64,000 nt of DNA from Mesorhizobium sp. WSM3626 (GTDB lineage: Bacteria; Pseudomonadota; Alphaproteobacteria; Rhizobiales; Rhizobiaceae). The DNA lies in assembly GCF_000513935.1 (NCBI RefSeq), contig NZ_AZUY01000013.1, positions 1-64,000 on the forward strand, given 5' to 3'. Position numbers and translations under genes: made by a program. How positions within the stretch are numbered: position 1 is the first letter of the stretch; every line of letters begins with the position of its first letter. The notes beneath the pieces were generated by a model. It was not told the origin of the DNA, ran no database searches, and saw only the letters and a list, made by a program, of their open reading frames with translations. Shown here piece after piece: positions 34,975 to 44,653 of this stretch.

Positions 34975-35306
34975 TTGAACCTGCCCCCGAAATCTGCTGA
35001 CCCTACCCTGCCACAGAAGCAGCTGCTTGACAAAGCCGTGTGAGGAGACGGTCCTTCTGACCTGTCCGCGCGGCACCTTGTGGTTACACAAGCCTAGCAA
35101 ACTCCTGCAAAGAACCCGAACTGGAATCCGAAATACGCGAGCCATTGCACATACCCGGTCCGCCGATCGCCGCATGGGTTTCGTTGAAAGATAACCGAGC
35201 ATTCAGCTTCTGTTGGTTTTCGAGCATGTGCTCAATTGTCGTGGCATTGGACCGATGATAACGTTGCGTCACATATGAGGCGCGGAGCCGCTCGCTGGGG
35301 GTACGT
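34975..35306. promoter_or_regulatory. Divergent control region between tssH and the tssA operon
   Basis: 332 bases without a supported gene must hold promoters for both arms of the T6SS. I found no match to the EcfG or sigma-54 consensus and no strong dyad. The tssA side ends in GGGGGTAC close to the GTG at 35307. Confidence 0.5.
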
Positions 35307-36482
35307 GTGATTGATCTCGCACTCTGGCTGAATCCTCTGGACGGTGCGAATCCGTCGGGAGCGGATTTGCGCAACGACCCGGCTTTTCACGAGCTGGAGC
35401 GGCTGACGGAAGCCCAGCTCAAGGTCGTGCAGGACGGCGGCAGCAAGCCTTCGCAGTCAGCCAGCTCGGTCGACTGGGCCGCCATCCTCCAAAAAGCGGA
35501 AGAATTGCGCTCACGCGGCCGGGATTTGCGCCTTCTGGTCATCGTCACGCGCGCGCTGGCCAATGAAGAGAGGCTTGCCGGCCTCGCCCAGGGCCTGACC
35601 CTGATCGCAAAGACTCTCGACCAGTATTGGGATTCAATGCATCCGGCTTTACGGCCGGCTGGCGCGCCTCGCGACGCGGCGCTGCGACGCATCAACGCGC
35701 TGCTTGACCTCCAGAACGGGCAAGAAGGCCTGCTGGCGAACCTGCGGCAGACCGTCTTCTTCTCACCGCGCACGATCGGGCCGATCAGCGGGCGAGACCT
35801 GGAACAGGCAGCGCTCGACGAGCGCGTCATGCTCCAGGAAGCTGCCTCCGGCCTGGGGAACGCCGAAAAGGCGGCGCTAACGGCCGCGCATAACCAGATG
35901 CTGAACCGGGTGCGCACCGCCTGCGCGGCGCAGATCGATCAGGCCATGGACGCCATCACCACCCTTTTGAGCGATGCGCGCGCTGCGATTTCGGCGCTGG
36001 ATGCGGTCGATACCGCGCTCAACGCCCACATCGACGGCAATGGCGCGGCCGTTCCGGATTTGAAGAAGTTCCTGCAGCGCTTGCTGACGACGCTGGAGTG
36101 GAATTCCAGCGCTGCCGCCGTGGCCAACGGTGCGGCAAAGCCTGCCCCGCAGCCGTCCCAACCGGCATCGACGCCCCCTCGAAACGGACATGGAGCCGAG
36201 ACGATGGCAAGTGTGGCAAGCTCTGCGCAAACCAGCACCGGCCTGCCTGACCGGATCTACTCGCGTGACGAGGTCGTCAAATGCCTCGATCTCGTGGTTG
36301 AATTCTACGACCGCACCGAGCCGTCCAGCCCGATCCCGCACCTCGCCCGGCGCGTGCGGCGGATGGTGCACATGGATTTCGTGGAACTGATGGAAGATCT
36401 CGCCCCGTCGGGGCTGAAAGAATTCCGGCTGCTTGCCGGTGTTTCCGATCCCAAGAAGCCGGCCCAGAAGGATGAAAGGTGA
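35307..36482 (+). CDS. tssA: T6SS baseplate/sheath cap protein TssA
   Basis: 391 residues. The N-terminal ImpA_N domain begins LALWLNPLDGANPSGADLRNDPAF and includes LDQYWDSMHP; a variable linker rich in A, P and Q follows. A conserved C-terminal part reads SRDEVVKCLDLVVEFYDRTEPSSPIPHLARR. TssA primes baseplate assembly and caps the growing sheath. Start GTG 35307 (ATTGATCTC next) is preceded by GGGGG. First gene of the long rightward operon; its end overlaps a possible GTG for tssB. Confidence 0.93.
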   Translation: MIDLALWLNPLDGANPSGADLRNDPAFHELERLTEAQLKVVQDGGSKPSQSASSVDWAAILQKAEELRSRGRDLRLLVIVTRALANEERLAGLAQGLTLIAKTLDQYWDSMHPALRPAGAPRDAALRRINALLDLQNGQEGLLANLRQTVFFSPRTIGPISGRDLEQAALDERVMLQEAASGLGNAEKAALTAAHNQMLNRVRTACAAQIDQAMDAITTLLSDARAAISALDAVDTALNAHIDGNGAAVPDLKKFLQRLLTTLEWNSSAAAVANGAAKPAPQPSQPASTPPRNGHGAETMASVASSAQTSTGLPDRIYSRDEVVKCLDLVVEFYDRTEPSSPIPHLARRVRRMVHMDFVELMEDLAPSGLKEFRLLAGVSDPKKPAQKDER

Positions 36483-36487
36483 CAACC

Positions 36488-37024
36488 ATGCCAGCAGAGA
36501 GCAAAGCCAAGGTCATCGAAAGAAACCGCGCGCCGCGTGTGCAGATCGCCTACGACGTCGAAACCTACGGCAGCCCGACGACGATCGAGTTGCCGTTCGT
36601 CATGGCTGTCATGGCCGACCTTTCCGGCGCCTCGCAGACCAAGGAAGCGTCAAAGTCGGTCCTGGATCGCAACTTCGTCGAAACCGACGCCAATCGCTTC
36701 CCGAAATTCATGGAGGCGATGGGCCCGCGCGTAAAAGCGCGCGTGAAGAACACGTTGCCGCAAGTGGAAGGGGCCGAGCGGGACGAGGAATTGGCGATCG
36801 ATCTCACCTTCTCCAAAATGGGAGATTTCGCGCCCGACAAGATCGCCGAGCAGGTGCCGCAACTGGCCGAGATCCTCAAGATGCGGCGCCAACTCGAGGA
36901 ACTGCTGGGCTTCATGGATGGCCGCGTCGACGCTGAAAAGCGCATTGCGCAGCTTCTCAACAACGAGCCGCTGCTGAGCAAGATCGCCGGCCAGGCGATC
37001 TCTGACGGCAAGGGCGAGGAATAA
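36488..37024 (+). CDS. tssB: T6SS contractile sheath small subunit TssB
   Basis: 178 residues. The typical start is MPAESKAKVIERNRAPRVQI, then the ELPFVMAVMADLSG motif and the C-terminal helix LRRQLEELLGF-type segment that interlocks with TssC. ATG 36488 has GAAAGG eight bases upstream; a GTG at 36479 overlapping the tssA stop is possible and would add three residues. It polymerises with TssC into the sheath whose contraction drives the Hcp tube. Confidence 0.95.
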   Translation: MPAESKAKVIERNRAPRVQIAYDVETYGSPTTIELPFVMAVMADLSGASQTKEASKSVLDRNFVETDANRFPKFMEAMGPRVKARVKNTLPQVEGAERDEELAIDLTFSKMGDFAPDKIAEQVPQLAEILKMRRQLEELLGFMDGRVDAEKRIAQLLNNEPLLSKIAGQAISDGKGEE

Positions 37025-37027
37025 GTC

Positions 37028-38533
37028 ATGGCCGAACAGCAAAAGACCGCAGCCGCAACCGCCGAGGCGGAAGCCATCGATCTGGGCGAATTCAGCGGGC
37101 TCCTTGAAAAGGATTTCAAGGTCAGGAAGGACGACACCGAGAAGCTCCAGCAGTTGGTGCGCAACCTGGCGCTAGCCGCACAGTCGCGATCCGAGACGAC
37201 GACCATATCGTCCAACGCGATCAAGTCGATCAAATCGCTGATCGCGGGCATCGACAAGATGCTGACGACGCAGGTTAACGAGATCCTGCACGCCCCCGAA
37301 GTGCGGGAGATGGAAGGCACCTGGCGAGGCCTTTGGTACCTCATCAACAACACCGAGACGGATACCAAGCTCAAGATCCGGGTGATGAACATCTCCAAGG
37401 AGCAGTTGGCCGACACGCTGGAAGACTATGAAGGCCAGATGTGGGACCAGAGCCCGATCTTCAAGAAAGTCTATACCGACGAGTATTCGATGCTGGGCGG
37501 CGAGCCGATCGGCTGCATCATCGGCGCCTACGAGTTCTCCAACCACCCGCGCGATGTCGGCCTGCTAAGCAACATCTCGGGTGTCTGTGCCTCGGCGCAC
37601 ACGCCGTTCATCGCGGCCGCCTCGCCGCGGCTGTTCCGCATGGACAGTTGGCAGGAACTGCCAAACCCCCAAGACCTGCAGATGATCGTCAACAACCCGG
37701 CCTATGCCTCATGGCAGTCACTGCGTGAGAGCGAGGACGCCCGCTATATTGGGCTCACCATGCCGCGGGTGCTGGCACGCCTGCCCTACGGCTCGGAAAC
37801 CGTTCCGGTGAAGGGCTTCACCTTCGAGGAAGAGGTGGGCGGCGACCATAACAAATATGTCTGGATGAACGCCGCTTTCCCGATGGGCGTCAACATCAAC
37901 CGCAGCCACAAGCTCTATGGCTGGGGAACGCAGATCCGCGGCGTCGAGAATGGTGGCACGGTGCTCAATCTGCCGGTGCATGCTTTCCCGACCGATGACG
38001 GGTCAATCGCGATGAAATGCCCGACCGAGGTCGCCATCGATGACCGGCGCGAGGCGGAACTGGCCAAGCTCGGTCTGATGCCGATCTTGCACCGCAAGAA
38101 CACCGACCTCGCAGCCTTCATAGGCGCGCACTCACTTCAGGACGACGAGACGCGGGCTGGCCGTCTGGTCGACCCCGACGCCCAGGCAAACGAACGGCTG
38201 AGCGCCAACCTGCCCTACCTCTTCCCGGTCTCGCGCTTCGCGCATTACCTCAAGGCGATCGCGCGCGACAAGATCGGCTCGTTCAAGGAACGCACCGATA
38301 TGGAGACATGGTTGACCGAATGGATCAACCGATACGTGCTGGCCAATCCAGCTTTCGCCGACGACAAGGCGCGGGCCAAGCGGCCGCTCGCCGCGGCCGA
38401 GGTTCAGGTCGACAGCGTCGAAGGCAGACCCGGTTACTACAACGCCCGTTTCTATCTGCGTCCGCATTACCAGTTGGAAGGCATCAACGCCTCCCTGCGG
38501 TTGGTGTCGGAACTGCCGTCGGTGAAGGGCTGA
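37028..38533 (+). CDS. tssC: T6SS contractile sheath large subunit TssC
   Basis: 501 residues, full length. Recognisable segments: EMEGTWRGLWYLINNTETD, DEYSMLGGEPIGCIIGAYEFSN (as separate stretches), SPRLF, PRVLARLPYG and the C-terminal PFYLRPHYQLE-type ending (NARFYLRPHYQLEGI). With TssB it forms the sheath around the Hcp tube. Three bases after tssB with AATAAGTC between; strongly coupled. Confidence 0.96.
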   Translation: MAEQQKTAAATAEAEAIDLGEFSGLLEKDFKVRKDDTEKLQQLVRNLALAAQSRSETTTISSNAIKSIKSLIAGIDKMLTTQVNEILHAPEVREMEGTWRGLWYLINNTETDTKLKIRVMNISKEQLADTLEDYEGQMWDQSPIFKKVYTDEYSMLGGEPIGCIIGAYEFSNHPRDVGLLSNISGVCASAHTPFIAAASPRLFRMDSWQELPNPQDLQMIVNNPAYASWQSLRESEDARYIGLTMPRVLARLPYGSETVPVKGFTFEEEVGGDHNKYVWMNAAFPMGVNINRSHKLYGWGTQIRGVENGGTVLNLPVHAFPTDDGSIAMKCPTEVAIDDRREAELAKLGLMPILHRKNTDLAAFIGAHSLQDDETRAGRLVDPDAQANERLSANLPYLFPVSRFAHYLKAIARDKIGSFKERTDMETWLTEWINRYVLANPAFADDKARAKRPLAAAEVQVDSVEGRPGYYNARFYLRPHYQLEGINASLRLVSELPSVKG

Positions 38534-38581
38534 AACGCAGCGAAGTCATCTTGTTTGGTTTGAAAGCGGTGGAGAAAGACA

Positions 38582-39064
38582 ATGCCGACCACAGAAAGAA
38601 GTGACGCTCCTTCCATGAAGATCGATGGTTTTTTGAAGGTTCCCGACATCAAGGGCCCCAGCAAGCGCGACGGCCACGAAGATGAGATCGAAGTGCATGG
38701 CGTCGATTACAAGATTATGGCGCCCTATGATCCCAACTCGCTTTCGCGACGCGGCCGCGTGTCGATGGGAATGATCAAATTCTTCAAGCACTACGACAAG
38801 TCGTCGCCCTATTTGAAGAAGGCGCTATTCGAGAACAAGGCGCTCGACGAGGTGGTGTTTTCGGCACGCCGCACCATTGACGGCGAGACCAGCGACTATC
38901 TGGTCGTGACGCTCACCGACGCCTCCATCATGGAGTATGATATGCGGCAGGCCGCCGATGAGGCGGACCTTATCGAGGAAGAAGTCAGCTTCGCCTACAA
39001 AAAGATCAAGTTCGTCTACGACAAGGACGACGAGATCGAAATGGACGTCTATGTCGGCAAGTGA
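38582..39064 (+). CDS. hcp: T6SS inner tube protein Hcp (TssD)
   Basis: 160 residues of the Hcp1 family: a SMKIDGFLKVPDIKG start, a HGVDYKIMAPYD loop, an SPYLKKALFENKALDEVVF core and a C-terminal FAYKKIKFVYDKDDEIEMDVYVG strand. It stacks as hexamers into the tube pushed out of the cell, and can carry small effectors in its lumen. GGTGGAGAAAGACA precedes ATG 38582. The 48-base gap from tssC is the largest inside this part of the operon, and the next gene overlaps its end by 14 bases. Confidence 0.94.
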   Translation: MPTTERSDAPSMKIDGFLKVPDIKGPSKRDGHEDEIEVHGVDYKIMAPYDPNSLSRRGRVSMGMIKFFKHYDKSSPYLKKALFENKALDEVVFSARRTIDGETSDYLVVTLTDASIMEYDMRQAADEADLIEEEVSFAYKKIKFVYDKDDEIEMDVYVGK

Positions 39065-39803
39065 GACCAAGCGGCCTGGCGCGAGGGCGCAGCTTGGCGG
39101 CAGTTCGCGCGCAAGGCGCGAGGCGGTTCAGCCGTCCCTGTGGGACCGCCTCGTCAACGACTTGCCAGGACTGACGTCGGAGATCGATGGGCTGCGCCGT
39201 CTCTTGGAGGAAGAGCTCGGCGCCGAGCGCGTCGAGGCTCTTCTTGCCGGCAATGCGCGCGCCATCGATGCCGACGCCGAACTCACATCCGAGCAGAAAC
39301 GGCGCCTGCACCGCCTGGTCTTCCAGGCCCAGCATCGCGCCGAGATCGAAGGCCGCGGCGTGGTCGTTTCGGCACGCGTGTTGAGAGAGGCCGTGCGGCG
39401 CGACATCGAGGCCCTGTTCAACACCGAGCGTTTCGAATCCGTACCGATGCTCTCGGACGCCGAACACGAACAGCCCCTGGAGGAACTGCCCTCGCTTGCT
39501 GACTTTCCGCAGGTGCGCCGCAGCGTGGTCAATTTTGGCGTGCCGTCTTTTTCCGGCCGCTCGTCGCGGGATTTCGACCGCGATGGGCTGGCACGCGAAA
39601 TCCGCGCGGTGCTTGCCACCTTCGAGCCGCGCCTGAAGGAGAGCGCCACGATCGTCAACGTCACGCTCGGCGACAAAAACGTCGGCCTCAAGATCGAGAT
39701 CGACGCGGTGCTGATCATGGCCCCGACACCGGAGCGCATGCGGCTGCGCACCACAATCAATCTCGACAACGGCCTGGCACGAACCGAATTCCGGGAGACC
39801 TGA
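39051..39803 (+). CDS. tssE: T6SS baseplate protein TssE (long form)
   Basis: 250 residues, longer than the usual ~130-180. The gp25-like lysozyme-fold domain is at the C-terminal half (VRRSVVNFGVPSFSG, DFDRDGLAREIRAVLATFEPRL, IVNVTLGDKNVG). The first ~110 residues begin SLWDRLVNDLPGLTSEIDGL and form an extra helical segment (RRLLEEELGAERVEALL). ATG 39051 lies inside the end of hcp, overlapping by 14 bases. TssE starts sheath polymerisation on the baseplate. Confidence 0.9.
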   Translation: MSASETKRPGARAQLGGSSRARREAVQPSLWDRLVNDLPGLTSEIDGLRRLLEEELGAERVEALLAGNARAIDADAELTSEQKRRLHRLVFQAQHRAEIEGRGVVVSARVLREAVRRDIEALFNTERFESVPMLSDAEHEQPLEELPSLADFPQVRRSVVNFGVPSFSGRSSRDFDRDGLAREIRAVLATFEPRLKESATIVNVTLGDKNVGLKIEIDAVLIMAPTPERMRLRTTINLDNGLARTEFRET

Positions 39804-39804
39804 G

Positions 39805-41679
39805 ATGGATCGGGTCTTTGTCGAATACTACGAAGAAGAACTGACCCATATCCGGGCGCTGGCCGCGGAATTCGCAGACATGCATCCGGCGGTTGCTCGT
39901 AATCTTTCCCTCGACACGGTCCCGTGTCCCGATCCTTATGTGGAACGGCTGCTTGACGGCGTTGCCTTCCTCGCCGCGCGCACCCGTCTGAAGGTCGACG
40001 CGGAGCGCTCGCGCTTCTCGCGCGCCGTGCTCGATGTGCTTTACCCCGATCTGGTGGCGCCGGCGCCGGCGACGGGGATGGCTGTGCTGAAACCCGGCCA
40101 GCAAGTGCACTCGATGATCGCTGGCCACGCCATCGCGCGCGGCACGCGACTGGTCTCCACCCTGCATCCAGGGCTTTCGACACGCTCCACCTTCACCACC
40201 GCGCAAGAGGTCACGCTGTGGCCGATCGCCATCACCTCGGTCAGCTATTTCCAGGATCGTAGCGCGCTCGCCGCCGCCGGAATCGCGCCGGTCGGCGACA
40301 TGCGTGGCGAAGCGGCCTTGCGCGTCACCTTCGCCCGGACAGGAAAAGGCAAGCTCAGCGACCTGTCGCTCGATCGTCTCGACCTCTATTTCGCCGGCCG
40401 TGCCAAGGCGCCGGTGATTTTCGATGCGATCTTCGGGGCCTGCTCGGCCGTCGGCGCGCGGGCGCAAGGCAAGACCAATGCGCTATCGGCGCTGCCCGAA
40501 CCCGAAATGATAGGTATTCACGACGACGAAGCGCTGATGCCGCGCACCCGTCCCACCTTCGAGGGATATCGGCTGCTGCGCGAATATTTCATGATCCCGG
40601 AGCGCTTCCATTATGTACGGGTTGCCGGCCTCCAGCCGGTGGTGCGCGCGTGCGAGGCGGGGATGGAGATCATCTTCCTGTTCCGGCGTGCGGTGCCTGA
40701 ACTCGCCGATGTGACGGCTGCCGAATTCGAGCTCTTCGTGACGCCGGTCATCAATCTCTTCGAACGCGAATGCAACGACGTTGAGATCGATCCGCGCAAA
40801 ACGCGCCAGGTGCTGCACGCCGACCGCACCCGGGCGCGGGATTTTGAGATATTCCGGGTCACCCGGGTCGAGGATGCCGACGCGGAGAGCGGCGAGGCGA
40901 CAATTCCCGAACTGTTCAGCCTGGGGCAAAACCGCGGCAGCGGCTGGGTCTATTCGACTGAGCGACGTCCGCGCCGGGCCACCGAGGACGAGCGGCGCGA
41001 CGGCCTGACCCGCACCTCCTATACGGGCGACGATGTCTTTATCGCCGTCTCGCGCCCGCCAGGAAGCACGCCAAACCGGCTGCTCAAGCGTCTCGGCATC
41101 GTGGCGCTTTGCACCAATCGCGACCTGCCGATCCTGGACGACACGCCGACGCTTACGCTGGAGACGGCCGATCCAGTCGAAGCGGTGCGCTTGCTTGGGG
41201 CACTGCGGCCGCCGCAGCCGGCCATCCCGGCATCTCTGCCGGCCGGGGCTGAAGGTGAATCGCGCGCCGACAACCTTGCCTGGCGGCTGGTGGCGCAGCT
41301 CTCGCTCAACTTCCTCAGCCTTGCCAAGGAAGGCCGTGGTGTCGATCCGCTGCATGCCTTGCTCGACCTCTATGCCGATCGGGGCGATCCGGGTCTTGCC
41401 CGCAACGTGCACTCGATCGTGCGCATCGATTCGCGCCCGGTGATCGAGAGGCTCCGGATCGATGGGCCAATGTGTTTCGGACGCGGCACCGAGGTCACTC
41501 TGCATATCGACCAATCCGTGCTGGCCGGTCAAAGCTCATTGCTGCTTTCGGCCCTGCTTTCGCGGCTGTTCGCCCGCCATGCGGGCATAAACGGATTTGT
41601 GCGGACCCGTACGCGATTGCTGCAGAAGCAGGAGGATGTGCCATGGCCGATGACGCCCGGCAATCGCTACCTGATCTAG
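39805..41679 (+). CDS. tssF: T6SS baseplate wedge protein TssF
   Basis: 624 residues. It starts with the family signature FVEYYEEELTHIRALAAEFA and DPYVERLLDGVAFLAART, and contains the YRLLREYFMIPERFHYVRV motif and RQVLHADRTRARDFEIFRV. The C-terminal region ends in GQSSLLLSALLSRLFARHAGINGFV. With TssG, TssE and TssK it forms the baseplate wedge. It follows tssE after a single base and overlaps tssG by 37 bases. Confidence 0.95.
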   Translation: MDRVFVEYYEEELTHIRALAAEFADMHPAVARNLSLDTVPCPDPYVERLLDGVAFLAARTRLKVDAERSRFSRAVLDVLYPDLVAPAPATGMAVLKPGQQVHSMIAGHAIARGTRLVSTLHPGLSTRSTFTTAQEVTLWPIAITSVSYFQDRSALAAAGIAPVGDMRGEAALRVTFARTGKGKLSDLSLDRLDLYFAGRAKAPVIFDAIFGACSAVGARAQGKTNALSALPEPEMIGIHDDEALMPRTRPTFEGYRLLREYFMIPERFHYVRVAGLQPVVRACEAGMEIIFLFRRAVPELADVTAAEFELFVTPVINLFERECNDVEIDPRKTRQVLHADRTRARDFEIFRVTRVEDADAESGEATIPELFSLGQNRGSGWVYSTERRPRRATEDERRDGLTRTSYTGDDVFIAVSRPPGSTPNRLLKRLGIVALCTNRDLPILDDTPTLTLETADPVEAVRLLGALRPPQPAIPASLPAGAEGESRADNLAWRLVAQLSLNFLSLAKEGRGVDPLHALLDLYADRGDPGLARNVHSIVRIDSRPVIERLRIDGPMCFGRGTEVTLHIDQSVLAGQSSLLLSALLSRLFARHAGINGFVRTRTRLLQKQEDVPWPMTPGNRYLI

Positions 41680-42710
41680 CGCAGCACGCAACGGTCGCGG
41701 CCGAACCGTTGTCGGAGAGCTTCGACTTTTTCGAGTTGCTGCGACGCCTGGAGCAGCGCGGCGGATTGTTCGGCCATTCCGGAACGGCCGGCCGCGAGCC
41801 GGCGAGACTCGGCCAGCATGTGCGTCTGAGCTTTTCGGCCCGGGACGTCGTCAAGGTCGAGGACGCCGGGGACAAGGCCCGGGCGCGAGTGACCGTCGCC
41901 AATTTCGGGCTGCTTGGACCGGAAGGACCGATGCCATTGCATCTGACGCGCTGGGTGCTCGACCGGCTGTCGCAGCGCTGGTTTACAGGGGCCGATGCCG
42001 AGCAGACCAGCGACACGACCTTCGTCGATTTCGTCAACATCCTGCAGCATCGGATGATTGCGCTTTACTACCGCGCCTGGGCCGATGCGCATCCAGCGGT
42101 GCAGGTCGAGCGTTCCGTCGGTGGGCACGTTCGAGCCATGCTGGAGGCAATGTCGGGGATCGGCCTCCCCGGGACGCAGGACCCCGAACTCGAGACAGTG
42201 CGCCTACGACAGGCTGGATCGCTGGCCAACCAGGTCGACGGCGTGGAGCGGCTGACACTGTTTCTCACCACCGCCTTCAAGGTGCCGGTGCGCATCAAGG
42301 AGTTCGTTGCCGCTTGGATCACCATACCGACGCCACTGCAGACGCGTCTCGGCAAGGCCTATGCCGGGCTCGGACGCGGGGCGACGATCGGGCCGCGGGT
42401 GTTCAGCCGCCAGAGCAGGATCGAATTGCGCGTCGGTCCGCTGAGCCTCGACGAGTTCAAGTCTTTCCTGCCCGGCGAACGGCGCCTAGGCCTGTTCAAG
42501 AAAGCGGTGCGCGACATGATCGGCGAAGCGCTCGATGTCGATTTGCGCATCGTGCTGGCGCGCGATGACGTGCCCCCGCCACGGGTCGGGACTGTCCAGC
42601 TTGGCCGGACGGTCTGGCTCGAACGGCCCGCAGATAGGGGGGATGCCGACGATCTCAGATTGCACACCATCGTCGGCTGGCGGCCCGAAATGGCGGAGGC
42701 GGCCGCATGA
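41643..42710 (+). CDS. tssG: T6SS baseplate protein TssG
   Basis: 355 residues from ATG 41643 (MADDARQSLPDL). Typical features are FDFFELLRRLEQRGG, PARLGQHVRLSFSARDV, FGLLGPEGPMPLHLTRW and FVDFVNILQHRMIALYYRAWA. ATG 41643 lies inside the end of tssF. Its stop overlaps the next gene's start as ATGA. Partner of TssF in the wedge. Confidence 0.94.
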   Translation: MADDARQSLPDLAQHATVAAEPLSESFDFFELLRRLEQRGGLFGHSGTAGREPARLGQHVRLSFSARDVVKVEDAGDKARARVTVANFGLLGPEGPMPLHLTRWVLDRLSQRWFTGADAEQTSDTTFVDFVNILQHRMIALYYRAWADAHPAVQVERSVGGHVRAMLEAMSGIGLPGTQDPELETVRLRQAGSLANQVDGVERLTLFLTTAFKVPVRIKEFVAAWITIPTPLQTRLGKAYAGLGRGATIGPRVFSRQSRIELRVGPLSLDEFKSFLPGERRLGLFKKAVRDMIGEALDVDLRIVLARDDVPPPRVGTVQLGRTVWLERPADRGDADDLRLHTIVGWRPEMAEAAA

Positions 42711-44161
42711 CCCTGCTGCTGACCCTCGAACAAGGCCCTCGCTCGCAAGTGGTCCGGCAGACCCGCCTGGATGAGGGCGAATTGGTGATCGGGCGCAATG
42801 CCGATGCTGGCTGGCAGATCGACGACCCGGACATGTTCGTCTCGCGCGCGCATTGCAAGATCAGCGGCAACCAGGACGGCTATTTCGTTACCGACACGTC
42901 GAGCAGCGGATTGTTCGTCGACGATTCCGACAGCCCCGTAGGACCTGGCAGGTTGATGCGGCTGCAAAGCGGCATGCGGCTGCGCATGGGCGATTACGTG
43001 TTCCATGTCGAGATCCAATCCAAAGCGAGCCAGACGTCAGTCGGCCCGGCCCCGGTCGCCAGCCATACCACGCCGGCGTGGTCATCGCTGCGAGCGCGAA
43101 CGCCGGCCAGCATCGGCAGCGACGACTTCTTCTCGGCCAGGATCGAGGAAGAACCGCGTACGCCCCGTCCGGCGGATTTGCCCAACCCGTTCGAGCAGCC
43201 CGTGCCGGGGGCTTATGATCGCGCATCGAACCAACGCAGTTCGCCTGCCTTTGATGACCCGTTCAGCCTCGACCCGGTGGCAACGCCGCAAGCCAGCGAC
43301 GCCGCTGCCGCGGGCCAGCCGGATCCCTTCGGGCTGGGCGAAATGTCTTCGCCCAGCGATGCGTCCTGGCACACAGCAAAGCCGGCCAGCTTCGATGACG
43401 ATTTCAGCCTTGGGCCGGCCGCTACGCCACCTCTCAGCAACGGCGCCGATGCCGCAGGACGTGCCCAGCATCAGGCTGAAAAGCCCCGCGCAGGCAATCC
43501 TTGGGATATGCCGCAGGCAGCCGCGTCGCAGGCGCCGCGCCGCGCCGTTGCAGCGGCGAAGCTGGCGCGCCCGGCGCAGCCAGCAGCAAGCGATATGGCG
43601 CTTCGCGCCGCATTCTTGCGCGGCATGGGTGTCGAGGACGCCGATTTTCCCGGCCGCGATGCGATCGCCGAAATGGAAAAATTCGGTCGTGAATACCGGC
43701 TGATGCTGGACGGCCTGATGCAGCTCCTGCGCAAACGCGCTGAGGAGAAGGGAAGCGCGCGTGTCGCTCAGACGATGGTCGGCGCTTCCGAGGTCAATCC
43801 GCTTAAATTCCTGCCGACGGTCGAGGATGTCGTCGTCACCATCATCTCGGAACGCAGTCCGGGCTTTCTCTCCGGCGAGGCGGCGATCGGCGACGCGGTG
43901 AAGGATCTTGCACAGCATCACGTACGCGCCTGGCGGGGCGTTCAGGCAGCACTTCGGCGCATGATCGACCGTTTTGATCCTGCTGCGATCGAAGAGGAGC
44001 TCAAATCCAACTCCGCCATCGGCAATCTGCTCTCCGGCGGGCGTAACGCCAAGCTGTGGGAGCTCTACCAGAAACGCCATCGCGACATCGCCCAGAGCGC
44101 GGAATCGAGTTTCCTGGGCGAGATCGGCGCAGACTTCAGGGACGCATATGAAGAGGAGTAG
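42707..44161 (+). CDS. tagH: T6SS forkhead-associated protein TagH (Fha), first copy
   Basis: 484 residues. An N-terminal FHA domain (LVIGRNADAGWQI, then SRAHCKISG and the SSSGLFV loop) recognises phosphothreonine. A long P/A/S-rich disordered linker (~100-290) follows. The C-terminal TagH domain begins near LRAAFLRGMGVEDADF and includes LKFLPTVEDVVV. FHA proteins couple threonine phosphorylation to T6SS firing; no threonine kinase or phosphatase gene is in the window. A second, shorter TagH is at 61378-62457. Confidence 0.92.
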   Translation: MTLLLTLEQGPRSQVVRQTRLDEGELVIGRNADAGWQIDDPDMFVSRAHCKISGNQDGYFVTDTSSSGLFVDDSDSPVGPGRLMRLQSGMRLRMGDYVFHVEIQSKASQTSVGPAPVASHTTPAWSSLRARTPASIGSDDFFSARIEEEPRTPRPADLPNPFEQPVPGAYDRASNQRSSPAFDDPFSLDPVATPQASDAAAAGQPDPFGLGEMSSPSDASWHTAKPASFDDDFSLGPAATPPLSNGADAAGRAQHQAEKPRAGNPWDMPQAAASQAPRRAVAAAKLARPAQPAASDMALRAAFLRGMGVEDADFPGRDAIAEMEKFGREYRLMLDGLMQLLRKRAEEKGSARVAQTMVGASEVNPLKFLPTVEDVVVTIISERSPGFLSGEAAIGDAVKDLAQHHVRAWRGVQAALRRMIDRFDPAAIEEELKSNSAIGNLLSGGRNAKLWELYQKRHRDIAQSAESSFLGEIGADFRDAYEEE

Positions 44162-44164
44162 GAC

Positions 44165-44617
44165 ATGATCGACCGACGCGAATTCGTCGTTGCCCTTGGC
44201 GCCACGGGGCTGCTGGCGGCTTGCCAGAGCGGCCCGCCGAAACCATCGGTTATCTCGGTCAACGTGACCGGCGGTGCGGGCATGAATCCAGGACCGGGCG
44301 GCGGCGACCGGCCGGTGACGGTATTGGTGATGCGACTTGCCAGCACCGGCAAGTTTAACTCCGCCGACTATTTCGCGCTGCAGGGCGACGCGGGCTCGGC
44401 GCTCGGTGCCGACCTCATCGGCTCCGACGCGATCTCGGTTGCGCCTGGCAAGACGGCGGCCAAGACCATCACGGTCGAGCCAAACGCGACGGCGCTCGGC
44501 TTCGTGGCGCTCATCCGCGAGCCGGGTGGACGCAACTGGCGCACCACCAAGTCTGTGTCGCCAGGGTCGAAATTCACCATCAACGTCAGCCTCGGCAAGG
44601 GCGGCATTTCCGCCTAG
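44165..44617 (+). CDS. tssJ: T6SS outer-membrane lipoprotein TssJ
   Basis: 150 residues. A short signal with arginines (MIDRREFVV) and the lipobox LLAAC directs lipid attachment at the cysteine near residue 20. The mature part is a transthyretin-like beta sandwich (TVLVMRLASTGKFNSADYFA). It anchors TssM to the outer membrane. GGAGTAGGAC precedes the ATG and the gene starts 3 bases after tagH. Confidence 0.9.
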   Translation: MIDRREFVVALGATGLLAACQSGPPKPSVISVNVTGGAGMNPGPGGGDRPVTVLVMRLASTGKFNSADYFALQGDAGSALGADLIGSDAISVAPGKTAAKTITVEPNATALGFVALIREPGGRNWRTTKSVSPGSKFTINVSLGKGGISA

Positions 44618-44653
44618 CGACAAGGCAGACGGGTGCGTGCAGAAAGTAATGGT

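Noticed and set aside
34975..35306. Sigma-54 promoter for the T6SS
   Set aside because: No TGGCAC-N5-TTGC element with correct spacing was found on either strand.
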